Assembly: GCF_026262505.1 (NCBI RefSeq)
Contig: NC_067203.1
Span: 9,796,001 to 9,860,000 of the forward strand
Reading direction: 5' to 3'
DNA length: 64,000 bases
Source: Trichomonas vaginalis G3
Taxonomy: Eukaryota > Parabasalia > Trichomonadida > Trichomonadidae
The notes under the pieces are model-generated. The model did no database searches, was not told where the DNA came from, and saw only the letters and a program-made list of their open reading frames with translations. Of this stretch, positions 38,564 to 47,564 are shown piece by piece (within the stretch, counting starts at the first letter, position 1; the number at the start of each line of letters is the position of its first letter). The translations under genes and the position numbers were made by a program.

Positions 38564-40507
38564 ATGAGTCATCAAGATCAGAAGTACCAGAACTTCCAAA
38601 TGAATCAATTAAAGATGTATCAGAACCAGCAACAACAATACAGACAAATGCAAAATCAGCCAATGCAAAATATGAATTTTCAGCAAATGTACCAGAATCA
38701 ATTAAAAAATTACCAGATGGCGTTCATGAATGCATACGGTTTCCCACCAAATCAGCAAAATCAAATGAACCAAATGTCAATGAAAACGCAAAATATGATG
38801 CAACCTCACCAAAACCAACAAAACCAGATGAATCAGATGCAGATGATGCCAGGAAAGATGGTTTCTCAAAATCCAGAAAATTCTCCAGCACAACCGCAAC
38901 AATCACAAACTTTTGATGCTTCTACAATGAGCAGGAGTGCATCAAATACGTCTCTGTCATCTATGGCAGGTCCTGACATGGCACAACAGAACCAACAAAT
39001 GATGAATGCTTCGAATTTTATGCAATCTCAATTTAGCATGCAAATGCCACAAAACAACCAATACCAATATCAAATGCAAATGCAGAACTCATTACAGAAC
39101 CAAATGCAAAGCCAAGTTCAAAATACTTCCACACATAATCTTTTATCACAGATGCAACAGCAACAACAACAGCAACAGCAGCAACCACAGCCATCAGCAC
39201 CTCAACAAGCTCAGCAGCAACCTCCTAAACCGCCTCAAATGCCCACACAAAAGAAGCAAAAATCAAATCAAATGAACCAAAACAAGAGGAAACCAAAGAA
39301 ACACGCAGCTCCATCAGACATCGCAGAATCACCACTTCCTCCTGCTCCAGAACAGATACAACCCCCTATCCAGCCGCAAATTCAAAATCAAATCGGAATG
39401 AACACGAATGAGATCAGCGAACTGACCAGAGTCATCACAGGAATGGGCGAAAAGAGCAAACTATACTACAGAGTATTCGGATACAACGTAAAACGCTGCG
39501 AAATCAAATCATTTCTCGAATACTTTGCAAACAACGTCTACAAATCAATTCCCAATGCAGTAAAGTACGCCATGTACATCGCCGAGCAATTCCGACAGGG
39601 CGAAGACGGTAAATTCTACAGACTTTTCGCAAATCCTTCTTGTCCGACGGTTTTTGCGCCCGTAAAAAACATCAAGCCCCAATTTCAGATTCTACAATGT
39701 GCAGCCAACAAATCTAAAGGTGTCGAGTTCAATCTTGTTCCTCCCTCTAAGCGTGGCGATGCATTTCCATACGGAGTTTTCATTCCTCAGATGCAAGATT
39801 CAAATGTTCCAATAATCATCGACGACACGACTGAAGTACTTCCCAGTTCATTCGGAGACAAGTACATGTTCTATATTATCCCACAATCTTCTAAATCTAA
39901 AATTTCTATCCGACCAGTTTTCCAAAAACCGCCCTCCACGCCCATAACTTGGTTTTCATTATGTTATGCTCAAAGCAAAGATCCTCTCGAAGTATTGTAT
40001 CAGTTGCTTGACAAGCAGCACATCAAGAGGGAGTTGTTTGACCAGACATTTGCTTTGACTCCGAAATGTACATCATGTACAAATGATCCTTTGAAACTGA
40101 TCACGCAATGCATGAAAGGAAACGCGGCATGCATCGAATGTGGAGCCCCTGTGATACTGAATGAGTTGATAATAAAAGTAAAGCCATGCGCGGAACAGAA
40201 GATAGAGAATGCTGCTGCTGCTTCTGCTCAGGAAGACGCTGTTGCAAAAACACTCCAAATTTCTCAGGTAAATATAATGCCACAGCCTCTGCCGCCTGAA
40301 CCAGAGAACCCTGAAGAGGAGAGGATAGCAATGGCACTCGGTGAATCAATATTCCAGTGCATAAGACCAAAACAAGAAGCAAGTGGTTGGATAAAGACAA
40401 AAGATGGCGAACTCTTCACGCCTGTAGAAGAAAGTAATAAATTTTATGCAAGTTCATTGTCTGAAATGGAAAAGATGCTTAGCGATTTACATGATGATTT
40501 CTTCTAA
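38564..40507 (+). CDS. Q/N/M-rich protein with a C-terminal zinc knuckle
   Basis: 647 residues from the ATG at 38564. The first 230 residues are Gln/Asn/Met-rich low complexity (a pure Gln run near 39150-39186), like activation or coactivator regions. A basic 'QKKQKSNQMNQNKRKPKKHA' segment may be a nuclear signal. The C-terminal 370 residues are ordered: 'LYYRVFGYNVKRCEIKSFLE', an aromatic-rich middle and a CxxC...CxxC pair ('CTSC' and 'CIEC', about residues 505-530) that probably binds zinc. It ends with an acidic helix. I do not recognise the family; a nuclear transcription-related role is inference. Confidence 0.7.
   Translation: MSHQDQKYQNFQMNQLKMYQNQQQQYRQMQNQPMQNMNFQQMYQNQLKNYQMAFMNAYGFPPNQQNQMNQMSMKTQNMMQPHQNQQNQMNQMQMMPGKMVSQNPENSPAQPQQSQTFDASTMSRSASNTSLSSMAGPDMAQQNQQMMNASNFMQSQFSMQMPQNNQYQYQMQMQNSLQNQMQSQVQNTSTHNLLSQMQQQQQQQQQQPQPSAPQQAQQQPPKPPQMPTQKKQKSNQMNQNKRKPKKHAAPSDIAESPLPPAPEQIQPPIQPQIQNQIGMNTNEISELTRVITGMGEKSKLYYRVFGYNVKRCEIKSFLEYFANNVYKSIPNAVKYAMYIAEQFRQGEDGKFYRLFANPSCPTVFAPVKNIKPQFQILQCAANKSKGVEFNLVPPSKRGDAFPYGVFIPQMQDSNVPIIIDDTTEVLPSSFGDKYMFYIIPQSSKSKISIRPVFQKPPSTPITWFSLCYAQSKDPLEVLYQLLDKQHIKRELFDQTFALTPKCTSCTNDPLKLITQCMKGNAACIECGAPVILNELIIKVKPCAEQKIENAAAASAQEDAVAKTLQISQVNIMPQPLPPEPENPEEERIAMALGESIFQCIRPKQEASGWIKTKDGELFTPVEESNKFYASSLSEMEKMLSDLHDDFF
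39152..39186 (+). repeat. CAG/CAA microsatellite encoding poly-Gln
   Basis: Mixed CAA and CAG triplets inside the Q-rich protein. Confidence 0.85.
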
Positions 40508-40910
40508 TATTTGTATTATGTATTTTTATTTGTTCTTTTTTATATATATATAAAATATAATGCATTAAGGGATTGAAAGGAAATTGTATTATTTTTTTAT
40601 GGTTGAAAATGAATCTTCGTTCTGTAGCTAATATTAATATCAACGTGTGCTTTATGTTCGTATTCTTTATATAATAATAGTATAGAAGTAGCTAAACTTC
40701 TTATTTCCCATGGTGCAGATATCAACGAAAAAAATAATTACGGATATACAGCTCTTCATTATGCAGTTCAAAATAATAGTAAAGAAGTAGCTGGATTTCT
40801 TATTTCACATGGTGCAAATTTCAATTAAAAAAACTCACATGAAAACACCGCTCTTCAATCATCAGCAGAAAATAGAAATAAAGAAATAAGAGAACTTCTT
40901 CTTTCACATA

Positions 40911-42176
40911 CCCAGATTTTCCTTACTTTTACCACTCCCCATGTAATTTCTGGGGAAAACGATAATTCATTTTTTTTATGGATGAATAGATCGTTTTCCT
41001 AGAAAGGACCTCATATCTCTGGCTAACAAGAGTGTCAGATCCTAAATAGATTATTTATCTAGTGTACAAATCCAATAAAAAGCCTATTTTTTTGGCTTTT
41101 TTGGTGCTCATTTTTTCGAAGATCTACATGAATATGGGGAAACCATCGGATTTTTTTGGTTAACCCACATCTTCATGTAGTCTGGACTATCTTTCCTCGA
41201 AGGACCTCTTTACGGGTGTAAAAACTCATAAAGTTCTCAAAAGATTCATTCTCGATCTCCATGCTGAAAGAATTTACAATAAAAAAGAGATCTACGCATC
41301 AAACTACAGCCATAAATGAACTGAACCCCTAAAGCTCAGCTCTTAGTTTATCAAAAACGTCGAAATCCTTCTCATTGCAATCAAATTTTCTCAATAACTC
41401 ATAAGAAAAATCGAATTTTGATTAAGCCGATGTTATAGGTATCACAAATACTACAAACTTGAGCAATATCGAAATTGCCAGCAAAAGTTTGAAATTGCAT
41501 TGCTCATATTTGTTTTGTAAACTAAAAATCTGCTTATATTATTCATTAATTTTTTATATATTATTCATATACTTTAATAAAAACAATACTATTTCACCTT
41601 AAAAATGAATTTCATAAGTCAATATTATTTTTTTGAAAATGTATCAATTTTCGATTAAAACAACATGAGAATAAAATTTACGCAAAATTATTTTAAAAAA
41701 TGGTTTTAAAAATTTACAATTGATGAAGAATAAGATTGCAAGAAGTTTTGAAGTTTAATTTTAAGAAAAAAAATTCGGATATTATTCATGGATCTAAGTA
41801 ATCTGATATTTGAGTATCGGCACTATGCATAAAACATATATTTATAGTTTTTTTGGATTTTTATGATTTTAAATATATTCAAATTTGGCAATCCAATAGA
41901 TTTTTAAAAAATAGGTAAATAAAAATAGATTACATATGCAGCAGATTTAGAACATGAAACAAATCTTATAGTGACCCAAAAAAAAATTCATGATCCAAAA
42001 AAGAAAAAAAATGGCTAAATGGGAATCAAACCTTGGCATAATGAATCATTATGTCGGATGTTTCCACTACACCGGCAGTTCGAAAAATACCCTTGGTGGT
42101 TCTATTTAATAGCTACTCCCAACGATAGGCGGTGTTCCCAGCTTTAGAGGGGTGGTAAAAGTAAGGAAAATCTGGG
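40911..42176. mobile_element. 1266-bp Tc1/mariner-type element, decayed or non-autonomous
   Basis: The termini are perfect 25-bp inverted repeats beginning CCCAGATTTTCCTTACTTTT (40911-40935 and 42152-42176), flanked by TA duplications (40909-40910 and 42177-42178). The insertion site is proven by the ankyrin frame on both sides. The size is close to that of mariner elements, and T. vaginalis is known to carry a mariner family (Tvmar1), but I see no intact transposase frame. The interior holds a tRNA-like stretch near the right end (42011-42078) and a broken minus-strand frame at 41329-41500. Confidence 0.85.
42011..42078 (-). other. tRNA-like (Pol III promoter-like) segment inside the transposon
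   Basis: The minus strand has an A-box-like GGTGTAGTGGAA (42062-42073) and a B-box-like GGTTTGATTCC (42022-42032) at tRNA spacing, then a long T run. Acceptor and T stems do not pair well and the middle is an 8-bp palindrome (CATAATGA/TCATTATG), so it is not an intact tRNA. Confidence 0.4.
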
Positions 42177-42482
42177 TAGTATAATTTTCAATGAAAAAGA
42201 TACTGAAGGAGAAATTGCTCTTCATCAAGCAGCAAAAAATAATAGTATAGAAGTAGATGAACTTCTTCTCTTAAATGAAGCAAATGTGAGCCTTGGATCA
42301 TAAGAATCAAAGGTAGAAATAACAGTTCCCTCATATGTGTGAGATTTTTGAGGTATGATTTGTAATGTATTTTTTTGAAATGCAGTTGATCTCTAAACGA
42401 GATCCTGAATATAAATAGTTATTGGCCAAATAAATCAAAACAAAGAAAAGATTTTATGATTTTATTAAATTCAACAAGTAAA

Positions 42483-44435
42483 TTATATCTTTATTGTTCC
42501 TTCAAGATTCGCAGATAAAATATTGACTATTTCTTTGAAATCAGCTTGCACCGCAAGTGCCAATGGTGTCAAACCTGCAGAATTCTTCAAAATCTTTGCA
42601 CCGTGGTCGACCAACCATTTAACTGCTGATGGCTGGTTGCCCTTTACAGCGAAGTGGAGGGCCGTTCCGCCGCTGATTTCGTCTCTTTGGTTCATATCCA
42701 TTCCCTCTGAAACAAGGAAGTCCATTAAACTGACCATTCCTACTTCAGCGGCTCCCATGAGTGCTGTAAAGCCAACTCCGAAGGTTGGATTGTCGATGCG
42801 TCCTGTCATTGTATAATATTCGAAGTAAACATCGACCAAAAGGTTCGTAATTAAATCGTATGGTGTGAATGCAATCATTTGTTCGAGTTCCGACATCATT
42901 CCGCGATAGCCGTAATATGCAATATCGTCTCCCCAATAAGAATGCAAATCTCCTGCCTCGCAATCGAGTATATGGCTAACAATCTTTATTTTGTTGCTGC
43001 AGCAGGCACTTTGCAAGATTCCTTCGTGTGGGAAACAATATTCTCTTAAAAAGAAGAAGATTTTAGTGGCTCCGTACCTAGCGGCCTTATCCATAAGGTC
43101 GTAATTGTCCATTTCGTTGTCTACTTCATCATCTTCTTCGAAATCATATGGATCATATTCGATATCTTCGTCAGAATCTGTTTGTTCATCAACTTTACGG
43201 ATCATCCAAGAATCTTCATCGTATTCTTCTTCATCGTCATCGTATTCTTGCCTTCTATGATGACGTCTTCTTCTTTGTCCGTTTTGTTGCTGATGTTCTT
43301 GAGCAATCATTTGGATTATGTTGCGGAACTGTTCTGGATCAATGCTGAACATGTTTGCGCCTGCTTCGATGTCAATTTGAGAAAGATCTAATGGATTATT
43401 GTCATCTTCATCAAAATCTTCTTCTTCCTCGTAATCATCATCGTCGTCATCATCGTCGTCATCATCGTCATCATCATCTTGATGGTTTGGGAGCATTCCG
43501 AAAAGCTTTAAAGCTTCTTTATCGCGTCTAATAAATTCAACTGCTTCTTTTCTCGTTGGATAAAACCTGTAGCCGGTTTCTTTTGTTCCAAGACGGAATA
43601 TCTTTCCCTCTGGATCTCTTTTGATGTATTTCTTCTCATCTTCTGGGCTGATATAAAGTTCGGGATCTAAATCTTCTGGAGATGGCTCCTTAGGAGCTGG
43701 TGGAGGAGCATTTTCCCCTCCTTCTTGTTTGGCCTTTCTTTTGGCCAGTATTTCGGCGTTGTGTTGCTTGATATCTTCAACCATTGAAATTGCCAGCTCT
43801 TCGCTTGGATAAAATATGAATCCGGACTTGTTATTACCTGCTCTGATAATTTTGCCGTTTTCGTCTCTCTCAATTATTGGTTCTTCCGGTTCAATTTCAT
43901 CTGGATTTTTGGCTTGTTGGAAGTAAAGAGTTTTGAACTCGTCAATATCATCCCAAAGTATAGCATGATCGAGTGTGCCCTTCTTAAAGCCTGATTCGAT
44001 TTCGGTTTCGATTTCTTCTTTATGTTTTTCAATATACTTCAAAAGCTTGTCTGGCAGCTTAACGTCATCTTTGATGACATAGCCGATGACAGGGTGTAAA
44101 TTGTTATAAACAACGCCATCATGCAGAAGAATTATCTTTTTTGCAATTTCGCAAATCTTTTTAGTATAGCGTGGTCTAACATCGATCAATCTATTTAATT
44201 GAGCAAAGATTACTTGATAAGGATAAACGTTGAAAGAAATGGCCTTATTTGCTCTTTCGACGTATTCATCAACTGTTTGATGTTCAATATTCCAGATATA
44301 GTAACTGTATTTGGATAATAATTTCATTGGCTCTGGAAGAGAATACATAGAATACTTGCCTTTGCATTTGACCCACATGTGAAATTTAAAAATAAGGTTA
44401 TTAGATTTGACGGTGATATTTGGATGAAAAGTCAT
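42483..44435 (-). CDS. Ankyrin-repeat protein with poly-Asp tract
   Basis: 650 residues. The N-terminal part ('MKLLSKYSYYIWNIEHQTVDEY') resembles the leader of trichomonad ankyrin proteins. Two copies of a 35-residue module follow, 'ERDENGKIIRAGNNKSGFIF' and 'KRDPEGKIFRLGTKETGYRF', each ending in a 'YPS/YPT..A' helix. Then comes a run of about 15 Asp and further acidic and basic low-complexity sequence. The C-terminal 190 residues are ankyrin repeats ('GGTALHFAVKGNQPSAVKWL', 'AGLTPLALAVQADFKEIVNI'). The ATG at 44435 is chosen because TCATTTTAT abuts it; an upstream ATG at 44492 has no initiator. Function unknown; ankyrin parts mediate binding. Confidence 0.8.
   Translation of the reverse strand: MTFHPNITVKSNNLIFKFHMWVKCKGKYSMYSLPEPMKLLSKYSYYIWNIEHQTVDEYVERANKAISFNVYPYQVIFAQLNRLIDVRPRYTKKICEIAKKIILLHDGVVYNNLHPVIGYVIKDDVKLPDKLLKYIEKHKEEIETEIESGFKKGTLDHAILWDDIDEFKTLYFQQAKNPDEIEPEEPIIERDENGKIIRAGNNKSGFIFYPSEELAISMVEDIKQHNAEILAKRKAKQEGGENAPPPAPKEPSPEDLDPELYISPEDEKKYIKRDPEGKIFRLGTKETGYRFYPTRKEAVEFIRRDKEALKLFGMLPNHQDDDDDDDDDDDDDDDYEEEEDFDEDDNNPLDLSQIDIEAGANMFSIDPEQFRNIIQMIAQEHQQQNGQRRRRHHRRQEYDDDEEEYDEDSWMIRKVDEQTDSDEDIEYDPYDFEEDDEVDNEMDNYDLMDKAARYGATKIFFFLREYCFPHEGILQSACCSNKIKIVSHILDCEAGDLHSYWGDDIAYYGYRGMMSELEQMIAFTPYDLITNLLVDVYFEYYTMTGRIDNPTFGVGFTALMGAAEVGMVSLMDFLVSEGMDMNQRDEISGGTALHFAVKGNQPSAVKWLVDHGAKILKNSAGLTPLALAVQADFKEIVNILSANLEGTIKI
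43437..43481 (-). repeat. GAT/GAC microsatellite encoding poly-Asp
   Basis: About 15 consecutive Asp codons in the ankyrin protein. Confidence 0.85.
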
Positions 44436-44444
44436 ATAAAATGA
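44436..44444 (-). promoter_or_regulatory. Initiator TCATTTTAT
   Basis: Directly precedes the ATG at 44435, giving a 5' UTR of about 7 bases. Confidence 0.6.
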
Positions 44445-44621
44445 AAAATATGCTGGATTAATATTAGAATCAAAAATTTTATGATGATGCATGGTTGATA
44501 ATAAAGGAACATTAATAAAAGGAATAATCTTATTGCATTATCAATGAGGGATGGCACATTAGATGATAGTCTATATATTCAAGTGGATCTAATAGCTAAA
44601 ATAAAAATCATAATAAAATTT

Positions 44622-45845
44622 TTATATTTTAATTAGTTCACCCTTGAAATCAAAAACTGGAATATCTATACAATATTGATTCTTTTCTGTTTGAATGAGT
44701 TTGAATGCAACAAAATAGTCGTTTGTTTGGAGTGGAAATTCTTTGGTTTCATTATTCTTAAACGCATAATCTTTATTATCTAATACAACTGTAGATCCAT
44801 CAGATTTTATACCTTCTAACCTCCAATATCTCAAAAGATGATGATGATAACTATCTGTGCAATTCGATGACAAAATATAAGAACTTGGCTTCAATTTATG
44901 TCCTTTTAGATCAAGTCTAATCCATGAAATATCAATTGATTCTGAATATTCCGTTTTGATTTCTTTCGAAATTTCTTTGAATCTATATTCATATACATTA
45001 ATTGGATTATTCGAAATTTCAAACTTTTGTTTAGTGATGGGTTTTTCGAATGATGAAATAGAGTTATTTGAGAGTTTGATTCTATTTCGTATATGTGAAT
45101 GATGATGTTTCAGTGTGTCTTTATAAATAGTTAGAAGAGTTGATTCGAATGAGTTTTCAACTGAAAAATTATAAATTTCTTCAAAGATATGAGGAGTACA
45201 ATATTCTAATGAAATATGTCTAAATAAATCAAAGAATTTATTGTCACGTTTACAAATATTGAGGAGTAAATTGCATAGTTTATCTTCGTTTTCGATTTTT
45301 ATTGATTTTGATGTCAAAACTTTTTCAAAAAAGTCATTTCCGAATTCAACAGTGTTTTCGATAATATCACTCTCATTAAGGCAATATAAGTGTGATGATA
45401 TGTATTCAATGCATCGATCTTGTGTTGTGAAATCGTTTTCAATAAAAGAAATTTCATACTTACGAAAGACGTTTTCATTTGTAATAGAACTTTCTGATTT
45501 GACATGTTTGATATACATTTGTATAAGAAGTTGGTTCATAAATACTTTACCAAATTCAAATATATCATGGTAATGATTTTCATCTTCTTCAAATTCGAGG
45601 ATTCCGCTATCTATGAACTTTTTGAGTATGTTGATTGAATCACTGCACTTGATATTTAGATTTATTTCAATATATGAAATTAATTTATTAAAAATGCATT
45701 TTTCTTTGATGAAACTTGAAAAACAAACTGCGGATGACTTCAATGTTTCGATGATTTGTCCATTTATATTAATCTTAAATTTACCGCATTCTCTAAGAAT
45801 ACTCACACGTTCTATTTCATTACACAATGCTGTAACTGGAACCAT
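44622..45845 (-). CDS. BTB/BACK-like protein with a C-terminal discoidin-like (F5/8C) domain
   Basis: 407 residues. The N-terminal 110 follow the trichomonad BTB-like pattern ('GKFKININGQIIETLKSSAV', 'FIKEKCIF', 'LKKFIDSGILEF'). The central 150 are helical and BACK-like. The C-terminal 130 contain 'SWIRLDLKGHKLKPSSYILSS' and 'LLRYWRLEGIKSDGSTVVLD', which match the F5/8 type C-like domain found in BTBD9-like proteins of this lineage. Such proteins usually act as substrate adaptors, perhaps for Cul3-type ubiquitin ligases; this is by analogy. Start at the ATG at 45845; no clear initiator. Confidence 0.7.
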   Translation of the reverse strand: MVPVTALCNEIERVSILRECGKFKININGQIIETLKSSAVCFSSFIKEKCIFNKLISYIEINLNIKCSDSINILKKFIDSGILEFEEDENHYHDIFEFGKVFMNQLLIQMYIKHVKSESSITNENVFRKYEISFIENDFTTQDRCIEYISSHLYCLNESDIIENTVEFGNDFFEKVLTSKSIKIENEDKLCNLLLNICKRDNKFFDLFRHISLEYCTPHIFEEIYNFSVENSFESTLLTIYKDTLKHHHSHIRNRIKLSNNSISSFEKPITKQKFEISNNPINVYEYRFKEISKEIKTEYSESIDISWIRLDLKGHKLKPSSYILSSNCTDSYHHHLLRYWRLEGIKSDGSTVVLDNKDYAFKNNETKEFPLQTNDYFVAFKLIQTEKNQYCIDIPVFDFKGELIKI

Positions 45846-46090
45846 TGAAAAATTATAAATTTTCCAACTTATTTTTTCCTTTTCTTTCTTTATTGAAAAA
45901 AAAATTAAAAATTTGCCACCAGGTTTTTTCCTCTATATCATATTTTGTTATTTCATGTATATATTTAAATTCATCATACAATATGAGTTTGAAACCATAA
46001 TATGATTGAGTTTGTATTGAATGATAACATGATCTTTGCTGGAGGATTTTCAACAAATACTTTGATTTTGGCAAATAAATTTTGTCAGAA

Positions 46091-47017
46091 ATGGGGGAAA
46101 AATGTCTACGTCATACCCGTAGGAAAAATTATTGCCGTTATACAAATTTACAATATCTTTCAATAGAAACCGTTGCTATTGAAATTTTTCCCTCAATTTT
46201 TAAAAATAAAAAAATGTTTTTTGCGATCCCAACATTTTGGGTGATAATCATTTGTGCTTTGACTGTAGTTGATTCAATAGTGATTTGGAGATTTGCACAC
46301 AGGTGTGAATTAGAGCAGCAAAGGAAAAAGGGTCCTTATGAATGTATTAATTATCGAAAATTTTGTAAAAAACCTCGTGAAGATTCGCAATATAGAGGAC
46401 ATGTTCATATACAACAAATAATTAATGGAGAAAATCAAAAAGATCCATCAAATGTTCCAAACACTTTTAAATTTCATCCATTAGTTGGAGCTACTCTAAA
46501 AATAACATTTCCATCATTCGTTATTGACTTCTTAGAAATAATAAAGATTCCAAATATTACCGAATACAAAGGTGTTGAACTCGAATTTATGCATCAATTT
46601 TTACCATTTACAAAAGGAATTGAACTTAATGATAAAGAATTTGATATTATTGCTCGGCGCGCTCTTTTCGCGGTTTTAAAAGAATATGAAAGGTATGGAA
46701 ATATATATAGAGGTTTTGATGCATGTCAACTAGGTTTCATCATCGATAAACTTATTTTGAAATTACTCAAGAATCCAAAATTTCATACTCCTAATGAAGT
46801 CATTGATTGTTTAACTGAGTGTGCGAAATTGACAACATTTTCAGAAAATTTCACATTCCTCTTCCAATATCGACATCGAACTGTAGATAGAATGCCATTC
46901 ATATATAATTACTGGGAACTTGATGAGAAGAATCCAGCCAAAATGTCATTCGATCACTTTGAAGATATTTCAGATCCGATTGCTTATCAAAAATATCAAT
47001 ATCCTATGCTCTCATGA
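46091..47017 (+). CDS. Single-span membrane protein, unknown
   Basis: 308 residues. One hydrophobic segment 'IPTFWVIIICALTVVDSIVI' sits near residue 50, followed by a basic stretch, suggesting a signal anchor. The rest is soluble, helical and aromatic-rich ('FKFHPLVGATLKITFPSFVI', 'RALFAVLKEYERYGNIYRGF') with no known motif. The ATG at 46214 directly before the hydrophobic segment is an equally good start. The gene is divergent from the BTB-like gene, with about 245 bp between them. Confidence 0.65.
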   Translation: MGEKCLRHTRRKNYCRYTNLQYLSIETVAIEIFPSIFKNKKMFFAIPTFWVIIICALTVVDSIVIWRFAHRCELEQQRKKGPYECINYRKFCKKPREDSQYRGHVHIQQIINGENQKDPSNVPNTFKFHPLVGATLKITFPSFVIDFLEIIKIPNITEYKGVELEFMHQFLPFTKGIELNDKEFDIIARRALFAVLKEYERYGNIYRGFDACQLGFIIDKLILKLLKNPKFHTPNEVIDCLTECAKLTTFSENFTFLFQYRHRTVDRMPFIYNYWELDEKNPAKMSFDHFEDISDPIAYQKYQYPMLS

Positions 47018-47564
47018 ATTTTGGGCACTTTTTGGTATCTTCTAAAAAAGAAACAATACTAAAATCAAAATCGAGCTTATTGAAATTGTTTATTAGCTCT
47101 CTTATTCAATTTTGTGCGAACATCGAAAATTATCAGAATTAATTTTACAAGTTTTCGCTCTGTAGTGCACTTAAGTCTATTTGACTTTAATTCAAATTTA
47201 TGTTAATGGTACACTTACGCCCCTATGGCAGGCATTCAATTCAGATGTTTAAGGTTAAATTTCAATGATGCTTCACGCCAGTTGTCAAACATTTGAATTA
47301 AAGTCAGATTGGCGTAAGTGCGGCCTTAAGTGCATGAAACATCGTTGAAAATTAACATTAAGCAACAGAATTGAAGGCGACGTCATATATGTGGGAATTC
47401 ATCAAAATTGCCTTCATATGATGGGAAATTTATTTATTTTATTATATTTTCAGAAAAAAATTTTAAATAAAAAAACTTATTTCTGTATAAAAACTTATGT
47501 TCAACAAAAATAATAATAAAAAATAAACATTATTTAAAAATCATTCCGCGTAAACTTCACAAAA
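47018..47564. other. Intergenic between convergent genes, with MITE
   Basis: Only the inverted repeat at 47167-47333 stands out. Confidence 0.5.
47167..47333. mobile_element. MITE-like inverted repeat (CACTTACGCC core)
   Basis: Outer arms (47167-47207 and 47289-47333) share GCACTTAAG and 'TTGACTTTAATTCAAAT' types of sequence. Inner ends read GGTACACTTACGCC and, reverse-complemented, GGCCGCACTTACGCC. It shares the YRCACTTA core with the MITEs at 13562 and 30454. A nested or rearranged insertion is likely; the limits are approximate. Confidence 0.6.

Larger units (their letters stand above)
40673..42303 (+). pseudogene. Ankyrin-repeat gene relic split by a transposon
   Basis: From 40673 the frame reads 'NNSIEVAKLLISHGADINEK', a typical trichomonad ankyrin repeat, then a second repeat ending 'SHGANFN' at an in-frame TAA, then 'ALQSSAENRNKEIRELLLSH' up to 40909. 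The frame resumes after 42178 with 'FNEKDTEGEIALHQAAKNNS' and ends at a TAA at 42301-42303. Taking out the element and one TA restores the repeat phase exactly. No start is present, so only the 3' part of the ankyrin gene survives. Confidence 0.85.

Noticed and set aside
38461-38916. Plus-strand 151-residue frame
   Set aside because: Overlaps the Q-rich start of the 38564 gene in another frame; no initiator and biased composition.
42011-42078. Functional tRNA gene
   Set aside because: Only box-like motifs are present; acceptor and T stems do not pair and the anticodon loop lacks T33.
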